A stretch of 64,000 nucleotides of DNA from an uncultured Clostridia bacterium (GTDB taxonomy: Bacteria > Bacillota > Clostridia > Monoglobales > Monoglobaceae), in contig CAJTWN010000007.1 in NCBI GenBank assembly GCA_910580105.1, positions 1 to 64,000 on the forward strand. The letters run 5' to 3'. The translations under genes were made by a program, and so were the position numbers. How positions within the stretch are numbered: the stretch's first letter is position 1; every line of letters starts with the position of its first letter. Below, piece after piece: positions 34,771-43,600 of this stretch. Below the pieces are notes generated by a model. It saw nothing but the letters and a program-made list of their open reading frames with translations. It was not told where the DNA came from and did not search any database.

Positions 34771-35092
34771 TGGGATGAATAACCGGGAACAATTAACGCA
34801 TTTCCAATGAAAACTGCAGGATTGCCTGCATTGAAGATGCCGCCCCCGACATCATTGACCGAAAAAGTATAAATAAAAATATCAGACAGCCACGCGGAGC
34901 GGCCCTACGGCATAATAAAACAGATATAGTGGACGAAAATGTTCTTGCAGCGCACACAAAATGCAGAACTTCCGCAAGACCAAACGTTCTTGCAAGAAAA
35001 AGGCAGCACCTCTTCCAAACTAAGATTTTGCGGTTAAATAAAATGACCGCAAAGGGGGGAGGGCTGATGACAGGAGGGAGGGGTTCATAGTT
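34771..35092 (+). other. Gap between DUF2284 and the corrinoid activator gene
   Basis: The 322-base gap contains no credible gene or known RNA. Two similar pieces, GTTCTTGCAG (34941) and GTTCTTGCAAG (34986), repeat, and AGGAGGGAGGGG near 35072 precedes the next start. Confidence 0.5.
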
Positions 35093-36487
35093 ATGAAGAT
35101 TTTAGTTAATGGACAGACACTGCACTGTGAAGCCGGAGAAACTCTGTATCAAGTTCTGCGCCAGGGCGGTGTAAGAATCAACGCTCCCTGCGGCGGTACG
35201 GGTACCTGTGGAAAATGTACCGTCCTCATTGACGGAATTGGCGCAGTCAAGGCCTGCCAATACACAGTGACAGAGGACATTCGGGTACAGTTCCCCAACG
35301 CAGAGGGGAAGATTGCGATAAAGGGACTTCTGCGCCCCGTGAAAGTTGACCACCCGGAGCCCTGTATTGCGGTGGACATCGGCACTACCACGGTGGTTGC
35401 CTATCTGGTGGTAAATGGACAAATTGTTGACACCGAAAGTACGCTTAATGCCCAAAAACCCTATGGGGACGATGTGCTCAGCCGAATTAAGTATACAATG
35501 GAACAAGCAGACGGATTGGAGACGCTCTCCATGCACATCCGGGAACAGGTTCGCCGGATGGCGGCAGATTTGTGCTGCCGCAACGGCATACAGACAGAGA
35601 AAATCGCCATTGCCGGAAATACGGTGATGCTCCATATATATGCCGGGGTATCTCCAGCCTCTATCGGCATTTCTCCCTTCACCCCGGTATTCACCGAAAC
35701 TCGGTTATCGAAGGGAGCGGTTCTTCTTCCTTCCATTGCAGGGTATGTAGGTGCAGACACAGTGGCGGCCATCCTCGCTTCGGGGATGCACCTGTCGGAG
35801 GAGGTCTGCCTCCTGGTGGACATCGGCACCAATGGCGAGATTGCCCTTGGAAATAAGGACGGCATCACCGTCTGTGCTGCTGCGGCCGGCCCCGCCTTTG
35901 AAGGGGCGCAGATCAGCTGCGGCGCGGGCGGCATAGCCGGTGCGATTAACAGTGTGCGGTTTACGGATGACCGGATGCGCTATACCACCATCGACAATAA
36001 GCCGCCTATCGGCATCTGCGGAAGCGGAATTCTGGACGCCATGGCAGAACTTCTTCGGACAGAGCTGGTAGACGAAAGCGGTTATTTTGGGGATAAAGAA
36101 TTAATCATCACAGAAGAAATCAGTATCACAGCAGGGGATATTCGCCAGATACAGCTGGCAAAGGCGGCCATTGCCGCCGGAATCCAAACACTTTTAGAGT
36201 GCTGTTCAACGTCTCTGGATGATGTTGCACACTGTTATCTGGCCGGGGGCTTCGGCAGTTATTTGAATAAGGAAAGCGCCTGTGCCATCGGCCTTTTGCC
36301 CAAAGCGCTGTTGAATAAAATAGAACCCATCGGCAACGCAGCAGGGATGGGGGCTGTGCTTTGGCTTCTGTCAGAGAAATCTCGGATGGAAGCGGATGAT
36401 ATTGCCCACAACGCCCGGTATTTGGAATTGTCCGCAAGTCCGGTATTCAATATGCAATTCACTATGTGTATGGGATTTGAATTATAA
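35093..36487 (+). CDS. RACo-type reductive activator of corrinoid proteins
   Basis: The 464-residue protein starts with a plant-type 2Fe-2S ferredoxin domain (Cys33, Cys39, Cys42, Cys55). An ASKHA-type ATPase domain follows (DIGTTTVVAYLV near 97, DIGTNGEIALG near 243, SCGAGGIAGAI, and YLAGGFGSYLN near the end). It uses ATP and low-potential electrons to bring inactive Co(II) corrinoid back to Co(I). It is shorter than typical RACo proteins (about 600 residues) but both functional ends are present. It completes the methyl-transfer gene set. Confidence 0.88.
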   Translation: MKILVNGQTLHCEAGETLYQVLRQGGVRINAPCGGTGTCGKCTVLIDGIGAVKACQYTVTEDIRVQFPNAEGKIAIKGLLRPVKVDHPEPCIAVDIGTTTVVAYLVVNGQIVDTESTLNAQKPYGDDVLSRIKYTMEQADGLETLSMHIREQVRRMAADLCCRNGIQTEKIAIAGNTVMLHIYAGVSPASIGISPFTPVFTETRLSKGAVLLPSIAGYVGADTVAAILASGMHLSEEVCLLVDIGTNGEIALGNKDGITVCAAAAGPAFEGAQISCGAGGIAGAINSVRFTDDRMRYTTIDNKPPIGICGSGILDAMAELLRTELVDESGYFGDKELIITEEISITAGDIRQIQLAKAAIAAGIQTLLECCSTSLDDVAHCYLAGGFGSYLNKESACAIGLLPKALLNKIEPIGNAAGMGAVLWLLSEKSRMEADDIAHNARYLELSASPVFNMQFTMCMGFEL

Positions 36488-36522
36488 ACCGTGGCAGTAT
36501 TCCAAAAATAAAGTATAGATGT

Positions 36523-36562
36523 TAAAAAGGCGTGTATTCTATCAAACGAACACACGCCTTTT
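36523..36562 (+). terminator. Terminator of the methyltransferase operon
   Basis: Arms TAAAAAGGCGTGT and ACACGCCTTTTA around a 14-base loop form an intrinsic terminator after the activator gene. Confidence 0.75.
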
Positions 36563-36656
36563 AACTTACGAATTAAGAAGAAGCCCTTCGGACTCTTTTA
36601 CTGCCTTCAAATTCTTTTGCTGTCTTTCAGACCTCTTTACTGCCCCACAGATTCTT

Positions 36657-38144
36657 TTATTTATGATACAATTTTTGCGACTGATAAACCGGTTCACTGG
36701 TAAGGTTCATCCCAAGTTTTTTAAAAATTGAATCATCCACCTGGGAAAGAATGACCGATGAATGGGCCTCACAACCGGAAAGCGCAGAAAGCTTTTCGAG
36801 CGCTGCTTTTGCCACCTTATCAAACGTTGCGCAAATTGATAAAGCCAGCAAAATTTCATCGGTATGCAGTCTGGGATTTTGGTTCCCAAAATGTCCGGTC
36901 TTCAATGCCTGAATCGGTTCAATTACACTTGGAGCGATCAGATGAACGCTGTCATCAATGTCTGCCAGAGTCTTCAGTGCATTAAGGATGGCCGCCGCCG
37001 ATGCACCAAGCAGTGCCGATGTTTTTCCTGTTACAATTCTGCCGTCAGAAAGCTCAATAGCCGTCGCCGGTTCTTCGGTATATTCAGCTTTAGCAAGCGC
37101 AGCCTGCACCACCGGGCGGTCTGCTATTGTTACCCCAGCCTGTTCCATGACCAATTTTACTTTATAAACCGCATCCTTTTCGACCCGCCCATTCACATTA
37201 TCACACATGGTATGATAATAACGCCGGATAATTTCTTTCCGGGAGGCCTCTGCTACTGCTTCATCATCAAAAATACAGTTCCCGGCCATATTGACGCCCA
37301 TATCCGTAGGTGACTTATACGGACTTTCGCCGAGAATTTTTTCAAACATAGCATTTAAAACCGGAAAAACCTCAACATCCCGATTATAATTTACAGTCGT
37401 CTTTCCATAGGCTTCCAAATGAAAAGGATCAATCATATTCACATCATTAAGGTCTGCGGTGGCAGCCTCATATGCCAGATTCACGGGATGTTTCAGCGGC
37501 AGATTCCAGACGGGAAAGGTCTCAAACTTTGCGTAACCTGCTTTCACCCCACGTTTGTTTTCATGATACAACTGAGACAGGCAGGTTGCCATCTTTCCGC
37601 TTCCCGGACCGGGAGCAGTGACAATCACCAGCGGGCGTTTTGTTTCAATATATTCATTTTTACCATAGCCTTCATCGCTTACGATATGTTCAATATTGGC
37701 AGGATAACCGTCAATTGGATAATGGAGAAATACAGGGATACCACGATTTTCAAGCCGAGTTTTAAAGGCATCGACAACTGCCTGTCCGCCATATTGGGTA
37801 ATGACAACACTTCCTACAAAAAGGTCTATTTTACGAAAGGCATCAATTAACCGCATAACATCCAAATCATAGGTAATATTATAATCACTGCGGACCTTGT
37901 TCTTCACAATATCCTGTGCATTAATAACGACAACAATCTCCAGTTTATCTTTTAAATGCATCAGCATTTTTATCTTGCTGTCCGGCTGGAATCCCGGCAA
38001 AACACGGGAAGCGTGAAAGTCATCGAATAACTTTCCACCCAGTTCCAAATAGAGTTTATCTCCAAAGGCCGAAATTCTCTCCTGGATATGCTCAGACTGC
38101 ATTTGTATGTACTTATCGTTGTCAAAACCTATGTTCTGCCCCAT
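36657..38144 (-). CDS. DUF1846 family protein
   Basis: The 495-residue protein is a full-length DUF1846 member (MGQNIGFDNDKYIQMQSEHI at the start, TAPGPGSGKMATCLSQLYH, SPTDMGVNMAGNCI). The family has a known crystal structure but no settled function; the central GPGSGK resembles a phosphate-binding loop. The ATG at 38144 follows AAGGAGGAAAACA; a longer frame to 38186 lacks a ribosome site. It stands alone. Confidence 0.85.
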   Translation of the reverse strand: MGQNIGFDNDKYIQMQSEHIQERISAFGDKLYLELGGKLFDDFHASRVLPGFQPDSKIKMLMHLKDKLEIVVVINAQDIVKNKVRSDYNITYDLDVMRLIDAFRKIDLFVGSVVITQYGGQAVVDAFKTRLENRGIPVFLHYPIDGYPANIEHIVSDEGYGKNEYIETKRPLVIVTAPGPGSGKMATCLSQLYHENKRGVKAGYAKFETFPVWNLPLKHPVNLAYEAATADLNDVNMIDPFHLEAYGKTTVNYNRDVEVFPVLNAMFEKILGESPYKSPTDMGVNMAGNCIFDDEAVAEASRKEIIRRYYHTMCDNVNGRVEKDAVYKVKLVMEQAGVTIADRPVVQAALAKAEYTEEPATAIELSDGRIVTGKTSALLGASAAAILNALKTLADIDDSVHLIAPSVIEPIQALKTGHFGNQNPRLHTDEILLALSICATFDKVAKAALEKLSALSGCEAHSSVILSQVDDSIFKKLGMNLTSEPVYQSQKLYHK

Positions 38145-38543
38145 TGTTTTCCTCCTTATTCTGCATTTACCTATTTCATATAACAATTATAAATTATAAT
38201 ACATTCCCCTACAAATTGCAACAGAAAAATCCACAAAACCACTCTAATTTTTTGGATATTGCGCTTCTTTTCTCAACATCAAATGCACCTTTGACAAAAG
38301 CAGGAAAACAATGTATATAACTATTAGCCAACCGCGTTTCTGCCGGATATACCTTGTCCCCAAATTTCCCTTTATTTTCTACATATGAAAAAGGCCCCTT
38401 ATATAGAGGGGCCTCTTTACATGCGGCAATAAAACCAATATGCAAAAAATTTTACTGCAAATCCATCACCGTTCTGACCATTCTTCCATTTCAGAACCAC
38501 AGGCAAATGAATTTTTTCGTAATATTACAGGCTTTATCAATTT
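38145..38543. other. Intergenic region with one hairpin
   Basis: A stem-loop with arms AGGCCCC and GGGGCCT lies at 38391-38416 and is followed by CTTTAC. A short frame on the minus strand (38209-38445) crosses it and is probably not a gene. Otherwise the region is AT-rich and shows nothing I can name. Confidence 0.5.
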
Positions 38544-38957
38544 TTATTCTTCATCATGTAAACTTTTGGGTACAGCTTTTCTTTTACGGTGCATATAGGC
38601 ATGTTCTTCTTCCAGCTCACCAATTAACTTCCCAAGCATCCAATTTTGATTGGTGTCCGTAAGCATCGCCTTCAAAACCACCCTGGGGATCTTTCCGCGC
38701 TTAAATAAATTCATTAATAGTTCAAACTGAATTTTTGAAAATCTGCACATAATCAAAACTTCTGTTTCCGGCACTTCACCTGTCCAGTCACTGGGCTGTT
38801 CTTCAGAAAATTCTTCTAAACCCGCAAGCTTTCCCAGCTTTTGACCAAGCGCACCTTCATCCAAAGACTCCACAGCAATGCCCATCACCGAAACAGCTGT
38901 CTGTATCTTTTTCGTTTTTTCTTCACCACAATGATAGAGTAATAATTTGGCTCCCAT
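38544..38957 (-). CDS. DUF3783 family protein
   Basis: The 137-residue protein matches DUF3783: a short N-terminal alpha/beta part (LLLYHCGEEKTKKIQ), a central VLIMCRFSKIQFELLMNLFK and PRVVLKAMLTDTNQNW, then a charged C-terminal helix. The function is unknown. It starts six bases after the stop of the flavin reductase-rubredoxin gene and is surely in its operon, which hints at a redox-linked role. Confidence 0.8.
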   Translation of the reverse strand: MGAKLLLYHCGEEKTKKIQTAVSVMGIAVESLDEGALGQKLGKLAGLEEFSEEQPSDWTGEVPETEVLIMCRFSKIQFELLMNLFKRGKIPRVVLKAMLTDTNQNWMLGKLIGELEEEHAYMHRKRKAVPKSLHDEE

Positions 38958-38963
38958 TTTTCC

Positions 38964-39773
38964 TCAATCCTCTTTCGTCTTTACAGAAAATTTTTCTTTA
39001 TCAACGCCGCAGACCGGGCATCTCCAATCCGCAGGAAGCGAAAGAAACTCCTCTTCTGTTCCATCAAAAATATATCCGCAAATATCACAAATATATTGTT
39101 TTTTCCCTGCTTTTCCCGGTTCTCTCCGCTGAAATTTTTCTTTTGGCATACCACAAACGGGACAGACCCAATCTTCAGGCAGAGCAAGAAATTCTTCTTC
39201 CGTCCCTGCAAACTGATAGTTACAAACACTGCATATATATACCGGTCTTTCCTCCTCTGCGGCCGGGCTTTCTTTCTGATAAGTCGGTGCATTCTTCGCC
39301 GTTTTACCTTTTTTCACCTTATGATAATACGCATAGGTCATTGGCGCCTCTTGATTCAGCTTTTCGGCCTCCACAACCTCACCAACAAAGATGGTATGGG
39401 TCAGCATGTCCATTTCCTTAAGCACACGGCAGGTAAAATAGGAGACTGTCTTTTCATCCACAACCGGCATACCTTCTTTTGTTATCACAGTATTTACAAG
39501 AGAAAATTTGTCGGTGTCTTTTGAAGTATGAAAACCAAAGGTTCCAATCACTTCCTGCGGGGTATTTTCAGAAAGGATAGAAACCGTAAACATACCATTT
39601 TTCCGGATACAATGTTCTGTGAAGTTTGCTTTACTCACAGAAACACCAACGGTCATCGGCTCTGCCGTAACCTGAAATATTGTGTTTGCAATACAACCAA
39701 CCGGACGCTGCCCATCTTTTGTTCCAATCACACAAACGCCATAGGATAAATCAAATAATACTGTTGCATCCAT
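38964..39773 (-). CDS. Flavin reductase fused to two rubredoxin domains
   Basis: Residues 1-155 form a flavin-reductase-like (split-barrel, FMN-binding) domain. After a linker two complete rubredoxins follow: the first with Cys181, Cys184, Cys204 and Cys207, the second with Cys229, Cys232, Cys252 and Cys255. The two modules are close to identical in layout (TEEEFL-LP-DW-CPVCG), pointing to internal duplication. Acetogens have a similar protein with a single rubredoxin (high-molecular-weight rubredoxin) that takes electrons from NAD(P)H. Here it probably donates electrons to an oxygen- or peroxide-detoxifying partner. Confidence 0.88.
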   Translation of the reverse strand: MDATVLFDLSYGVCVIGTKDGQRPVGCIANTIFQVTAEPMTVGVSVSKANFTEHCIRKNGMFTVSILSENTPQEVIGTFGFHTSKDTDKFSLVNTVITKEGMPVVDEKTVSYFTCRVLKEMDMLTHTIFVGEVVEAEKLNQEAPMTYAYYHKVKKGKTAKNAPTYQKESPAAEEERPVYICSVCNYQFAGTEEEFLALPEDWVCPVCGMPKEKFQRREPGKAGKKQYICDICGYIFDGTEEEFLSLPADWRCPVCGVDKEKFSVKTKED

Positions 39774-39826
39774 TTTATCATCTCCTGCTTCTGTTTTTTA
39801 TGAATTCTTTTGTATTTTCTCATTCA

Positions 39827-40468
39827 TTACTTCAGCAATTCATAATAGTCACAAATATATATATCCGCTTGCTGTTTCAATATTTCTCTTTCCTTTGCTG
39901 CACCTGCATCTTCAACGATGGTCACCGAAAGGCCGACCTTCTTCCCTGTCTTCAGCGCTGTTAATATATCTTCAAACAACATGGTTTCCTCCGCCCTGGC
40001 TCCAAGGCGCCGCAAGGTTTCCAGATAAATTGCAGGATCGGATTTTCCTCTCCCCACCTCATCGGCATAAGTCACTACATCCATATACTTTCGCACATCA
40101 TTATTTGCCATACAAGCTTCACATAATTCCCGTGCACAAGCTGTTGCCAAAGCAATTTTTATCCCTTTTTCTTTTAAATAAGCAAGATATTCTTTTGCAC
40201 CGGGTTTCAATTTGACATCATTGGCATACCGGTCATATACCATATCCGTCCATTCCTGGCAAATCTCTTCAGCCGTCATCGGCAGATGATAAAGAGACTT
40301 TATATAGGCAGAACTTTGGGATACGGTCATATGGGCAATATCATTCAAAACCTTCTCAGGAGTATCATAACCATATCCGGCCAAAAAGTCAATTAAAAGA
40401 TGATCCCATACCCACATAGAATCTGCTAATGTTCCATCCCAATCAAAAATTGCAGCCTTCCATCTCAT
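39827..40468 (-). CDS. HAD-superfamily phosphatase (phosphoglycolate phosphatase-like)
   Basis: The 213-residue protein has HAD motif I DWDGTLAD (nucleophile Asp9, general acid Asp11), a helical cap, motif II in IALATAC, the lysine in GRGKSDPAIY, and motif IV FEDILTALKTGKKVG. It is a class I HAD phosphatase for a small phospho-metabolite or phosphosugar. The ATG at 40468 follows GGAGGTG; a TTG further upstream is unlikely. Confidence 0.85.
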   Translation of the reverse strand: MRWKAAIFDWDGTLADSMWVWDHLLIDFLAGYGYDTPEKVLNDIAHMTVSQSSAYIKSLYHLPMTAEEICQEWTDMVYDRYANDVKLKPGAKEYLAYLKEKGIKIALATACARELCEACMANNDVRKYMDVVTYADEVGRGKSDPAIYLETLRRLGARAEETMLFEDILTALKTGKKVGLSVTIVEDAGAAKEREILKQQADIYICDYYELLK

Positions 40469-40550
40469 ATTGCCCACCTCCAAATTAATTTACACATTTA
40501 TAACTTCATAATATGATTTTGTCACGTTAGGGATAAAAAAATTTGTTTTT

Positions 40551-40998
40551 TTAAAGGTTCCCCCTGAGGGGAAGCTGTCATGAAATGACCGATGCGGTGT
40601 TCATATGATTCAATATATCTTCGCAAACACTTTCAAACTTCTGCTTAATATCTAAATTTGAATATCCCAATACTTTAATTCCAAAACCATTTAGAAAAGC
40701 ATCTCTTTTTGCGTCATTCTCAATGCCCTTATCTTCATAGTGTTGTGAACCATCAAGTTCGATAACAATTTTAGACGATGCAATATAAAAATCAACGATA
40801 TAATTACCGATAACTTTTTATCTGTTAACAGTTATGGATAATGTTTATAAGAAATCATACCACAAATGTCTTTCTTCTTTTGTCATATTCTTTCTTAACA
40901 TTTTGGCATTGCCCGTTAATTTTGAATTGTTCGTTTTATTCATTTCCACCTCATCCACCGCAAATGGTCCCCCTTCCCCTCAAGGGAAGGCTTTTTAT
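40551..40998. mobile_element. Decayed DUF559-carrying repeat element
   Basis: A DUF559 gene remnant is bordered by mirrored GC-rich ends: AAAGGTTCCCCCTGAGGGGA on the left (from 40553) and CCCTTCCCCTCAAGGGAAGG on the right (to about 40990). I recall similar end sequences around DUF559 genes in many clostridial genomes, which suggests a dispersed mobile element. The right border begins at the stop codon of the DUF3791 remnant, so it seems to have landed at the 3' end of that gene. Confidence 0.5.
40578..40943 (-). pseudogene. DUF559 (Vsr/REase-like endonuclease) pseudogene
   Basis: Translated in pieces, the minus strand gives a DUF559 protein: MNKTNNSKLTGNAKMLRKN, MTKEERHLWYDFL, then a stop (TAA); KHYP in a second frame; ITVNR-stop-KVIGNYIVDFY in a third; and then an open KIVIELDGSQHYEDKGI to SVCEDILNHM. 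At least two in-frame stops and two frameshifts break it. DUF559 proteins are small endonucleases of the very-short-patch-repair/restriction fold. No intact frame remains, so it is inactive. Confidence 0.8.
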
Positions 40999-41155
40999 AC
41001 TGCCACTTGTCTAGCTTCAATATACAAATCAATATTGACGATATAAATTGAAGTGCCATATTCACGAAAGAAGTTTATGACTTGTTTGCCCATTAAATTT
41101 TTAACTGATTTATATTGTTCAATACAAGAAATTAAAAATTTTCCTTCTTTACTCC
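40995..41155 (-). pseudogene. DUF3791-like gene remnant
   Basis: The minus strand encodes KKENF, a one-base frameshift, then ISCIEQYKSVKNLMGKQVIN and FFREYGTSIYIVNIDLYIEA followed by RQVAV and a stop at 40995-40997. This resembles small DUF3791 proteins, but about 15 residues expected between REYGT and SIYIV are missing. Such proteins are often found with DUF3990 in toxin-like pairs. No partner survives; 41156-41245 is very AT-rich and unassigned. Confidence 0.55.
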
Positions 41156-41245
41156 TAATATACCTGCTTCAATTATTTTTTCTATTAAATTATGAAATCA
41201 AAATTTTTGTCCCTTATATCTTAAATTTTATATCCAATTTAAACA

Positions 41246-41869
41246 TCAAAAGTTCTTCACACAGGCCCGAAGATTTACCGCAGCGCTTCGTGGGTCATCG
41301 CTCCCCATTATTGCCGAGACCACTGCAACACCATCGATTCCGGACCCATAAAGCGCATCAATATTTTCTTTTTTAATGCCGCCAATACCAACGATTGGTA
41401 AGGCCACTGCTTTTTTTATCTCTTTCAGTGTTTCTGTCCCTATAAATTTTGCATCCTGTTTCGTTGCCGTCGGAAACACAGCGCCAACACCGAGATAATC
41501 CGCCCCATCCAGTTTCGCCTGCTGAGCGGCAGAAAGATTTCCGGCAGAAAGCCCGAGAATTTTATTACCGCCAATCAATCGCCGGGCCACAGAAGCCGGA
41601 ATATCACTCTGACCAATGTGCAATCCATCCGCATCAACGGCAAGCATAATATCCAACCGGTCATTGATGATCAATGGAACCTGATATTTATGCGTAATTT
41701 TTTTGAGTGCAGCCGCCTCTTCATAAAAATCCCGTGAAGAAATCTCTTTTTCTCTGAGCTGCACCATGGTCACTCCGCCAAGAATTGCCTCTTCAACACA
41801 GGTAAGCAGGTTTTCCCGCGGACAAATTCCGGTATCGGTTACCAAATATAGTGCATAATTATTCTCCAT
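41246..41869 (-). CDS. thiE: Thiamine-phosphate synthase ThiE
   Basis: The 207-residue TIM-barrel enzyme joins hydroxymethylpyrimidine diphosphate and thiazole phosphate into thiamine phosphate. Family motifs are visible: VQLREKEIS near residue 37, NDRLDIMLAVDADGLHIGQ, GVGAVFPTATKQ and the phosphate loop IVGIGGIKKEN. It is the last gene of the thi operon and overlaps thiM by 11 bases. Confidence 0.95.
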   Translation of the reverse strand: MENNYALYLVTDTGICPRENLLTCVEEAILGGVTMVQLREKEISSRDFYEEAAALKKITHKYQVPLIINDRLDIMLAVDADGLHIGQSDIPASVARRLIGGNKILGLSAGNLSAAQQAKLDGADYLGVGAVFPTATKQDAKFIGTETLKEIKKAVALPIVGIGGIKKENIDALYGSGIDGVAVVSAIMGSDDPRSAAVNLRACVKNF

Positions 41870-42707
41870 CAGCTGCCACCCCCATTTCCAGAATATCTGT
41901 ATCTTCCATCAAATAAATATAATCCAGCAATTTTATCCGAAATGTTCCAATTCCAGCGCCGTTTTCCCTGCAATAAGCCGCGGCCTTTTCTCCGGCAATG
42001 TTCATCACCGTAACCGCGGCCGCCATACCTGTCAGTGAGCCGGCAGCCGCACAAAAAGCACCTGCCATCGCAGATAACATACATCCTGTACCGGTTACAT
42101 CACATAACATAGGATTCCCGTTTTTCAAAAAATATGTCCGTCTGCCATCGGATAACACATCCACGGCACCGGTTGCACAAACCGTACAGGAATACTGTCT
42201 TGCCAAGGTCTTGACCCAACCGGCCTGCTCTCTTAATGTTTCCTCGGTCACTTCATCCTCTAAGGCGGCATCCACACCGCGGGACACCCCTTTTATTCCA
42301 CACAATGCCTTTATTTCTGACATATTCCCCCGGATAACATCCGGATGCACCATTTTGAGAAGCAAACCGGCAGTATCATTCCGAAGTGCCGACGCCCCCA
42401 TTCCCACCGGATCCAGCAACACAATTTTATCCTGTTTCTTTGCAGCCCGTCCGGCTTTCACCATTGCACTGACAACCTCTTGCCTTAAAATCCCCATATT
42501 CAGCACAACAGCGCTGGAAATATCCACAATTTCTTCAATTTCCCGTTCATCTTCCGCCATAATCGGTGAACCGCCGCAAGCCAGAAGGATGTTGGCACAG
42601 TCTCCTATGGTCACACGGTTGGTCAAACAATCCACAATGGGACGCATCTTCCGCACCTTTTTCAAACTTCCGGCAATTTCTTTTAATAACATTATGTCAT
42701 TTTTCAT
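41859..42707 (-). CDS. thiM: Hydroxyethylthiazole kinase ThiM
   Basis: The 282-residue ribokinase-fold enzyme phosphorylates the thiazole alcohol for thiamine salvage. Seen are TNRVTIGDCANILLACGGSP, MAEDEREIEE, VLLDPVGMGAS and the anion-hole motif VTGTGCMLSA. The ATG at 42707 overlaps the thiD stop by 4 bases (ATGA), which decides the start over a longer frame. No thiG/thiH thiazole synthesis genes are in this operon, so thiazole may be salvaged or made elsewhere. Confidence 0.95.
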   Translation of the reverse strand: MKNDIMLLKEIAGSLKKVRKMRPIVDCLTNRVTIGDCANILLACGGSPIMAEDEREIEEIVDISSAVVLNMGILRQEVVSAMVKAGRAAKKQDKIVLLDPVGMGASALRNDTAGLLLKMVHPDVIRGNMSEIKALCGIKGVSRGVDAALEDEVTEETLREQAGWVKTLARQYSCTVCATGAVDVLSDGRRTYFLKNGNPMLCDVTGTGCMLSAMAGAFCAAAGSLTGMAAAVTVMNIAGEKAAAYCRENGAGIGTFRIKLLDYIYLMEDTDILEMGVAADGE

Positions 42708-43507
42708 TCTGCCATTCCTGCTTTCTTCCAAAGTTGATAAAAATGATGGGTTGGCCCGCATCCACTGCCAATCGCCAAGGCATGTTCAATTGCCATTGTA
42801 ATATATTCTTTTGCCAAGCGGACAGCCTCTGGCAATGGATACCCCTTTGCCAAATTTGCCGTTATTGCTGAAGAAATCGTACACCCTGTTCCGTGCGTAT
42901 TTTGGGTCTTTACCCGTTTTCCGGGCAGCCAATGAAAAACCTCTCCGTCAAAAACCAAATCGTCTGCATCCTCTGTTCGATGCCCGCCTTTTAACAAAAC
43001 GGCCTTGCATCCATTTTTAATCATTTCCTCCGCAGCTTTCAACATATCCTCTTTGCTTTCTATTGCAAAACCGCAAAGAATTTCTGCCTCTGGTATATTC
43101 GGCGTAATCAAATCGGCCAATGGAAGCAGTTCTGTCCGCAAAGTCTCCACTGCCTCAGGCCTTAACAGATGATATCCGCTTTTGGATACCATCACCGGAT
43201 CCACCACCAAAATTTTCGGGCTGTATTTTTTCAATCCCTCTGCAATGGTTGCAATGGTTGCAATCGCCGACACCATTCCCACCTTCACACCATCCGGAAA
43301 TACATCTTCAAAAACCGCATCCATCTGTGCTTTTACCATCTCCGGCGGCACATCCATCACATCTTTTACAGCAACCGTATTTTGGGCAGTAATCGCCGTA
43401 ATAACACTCATGGCATAACACCCATGCGCCGAAAATGTCTTCATATCCGCCTGAATCCCTGCGCCGCCGCTGCTATCTGATCCTGCTATTGTCAATAATT
43501 TTTTCAT
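42704..43507 (-). CDS. thiD: Hydroxymethylpyrimidine (phosphate) kinase ThiD
   Basis: The 267-residue kinase phosphorylates the pyrimidine moiety twice to its diphosphate. It starts with TIAGSDSSGGAGIQADMKTF, carries DPVMVSKSG and ends the active site with THGTGCTISSAI. It follows thiC, whose product it uses, by 93 bases and overlaps thiM by 4 bases. Confidence 0.95.
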   Translation of the reverse strand: MKKLLTIAGSDSSGGAGIQADMKTFSAHGCYAMSVITAITAQNTVAVKDVMDVPPEMVKAQMDAVFEDVFPDGVKVGMVSAIATIATIAEGLKKYSPKILVVDPVMVSKSGYHLLRPEAVETLRTELLPLADLITPNIPEAEILCGFAIESKEDMLKAAEEMIKNGCKAVLLKGGHRTEDADDLVFDGEVFHWLPGKRVKTQNTHGTGCTISSAITANLAKGYPLPEAVRLAKEYITMAIEHALAIGSGCGPTHHFYQLWKKAGMAE

Positions 43508-43600
43508 CTGTTCTTCCTCACAATCCTATCCGGTGTATTTCATTCAAAAACATTTGGTCTATCATTAAGTATTTCATTCGCTTCCAATAAGATCATTGAT

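Noticed and set aside
38209..38445. Small minus-strand frame after DUF3783
   Set aside because: It crosses a terminator-like hairpin and lacks a ribosome site; possibly a piece of a dispersed repeat, but not supportable.
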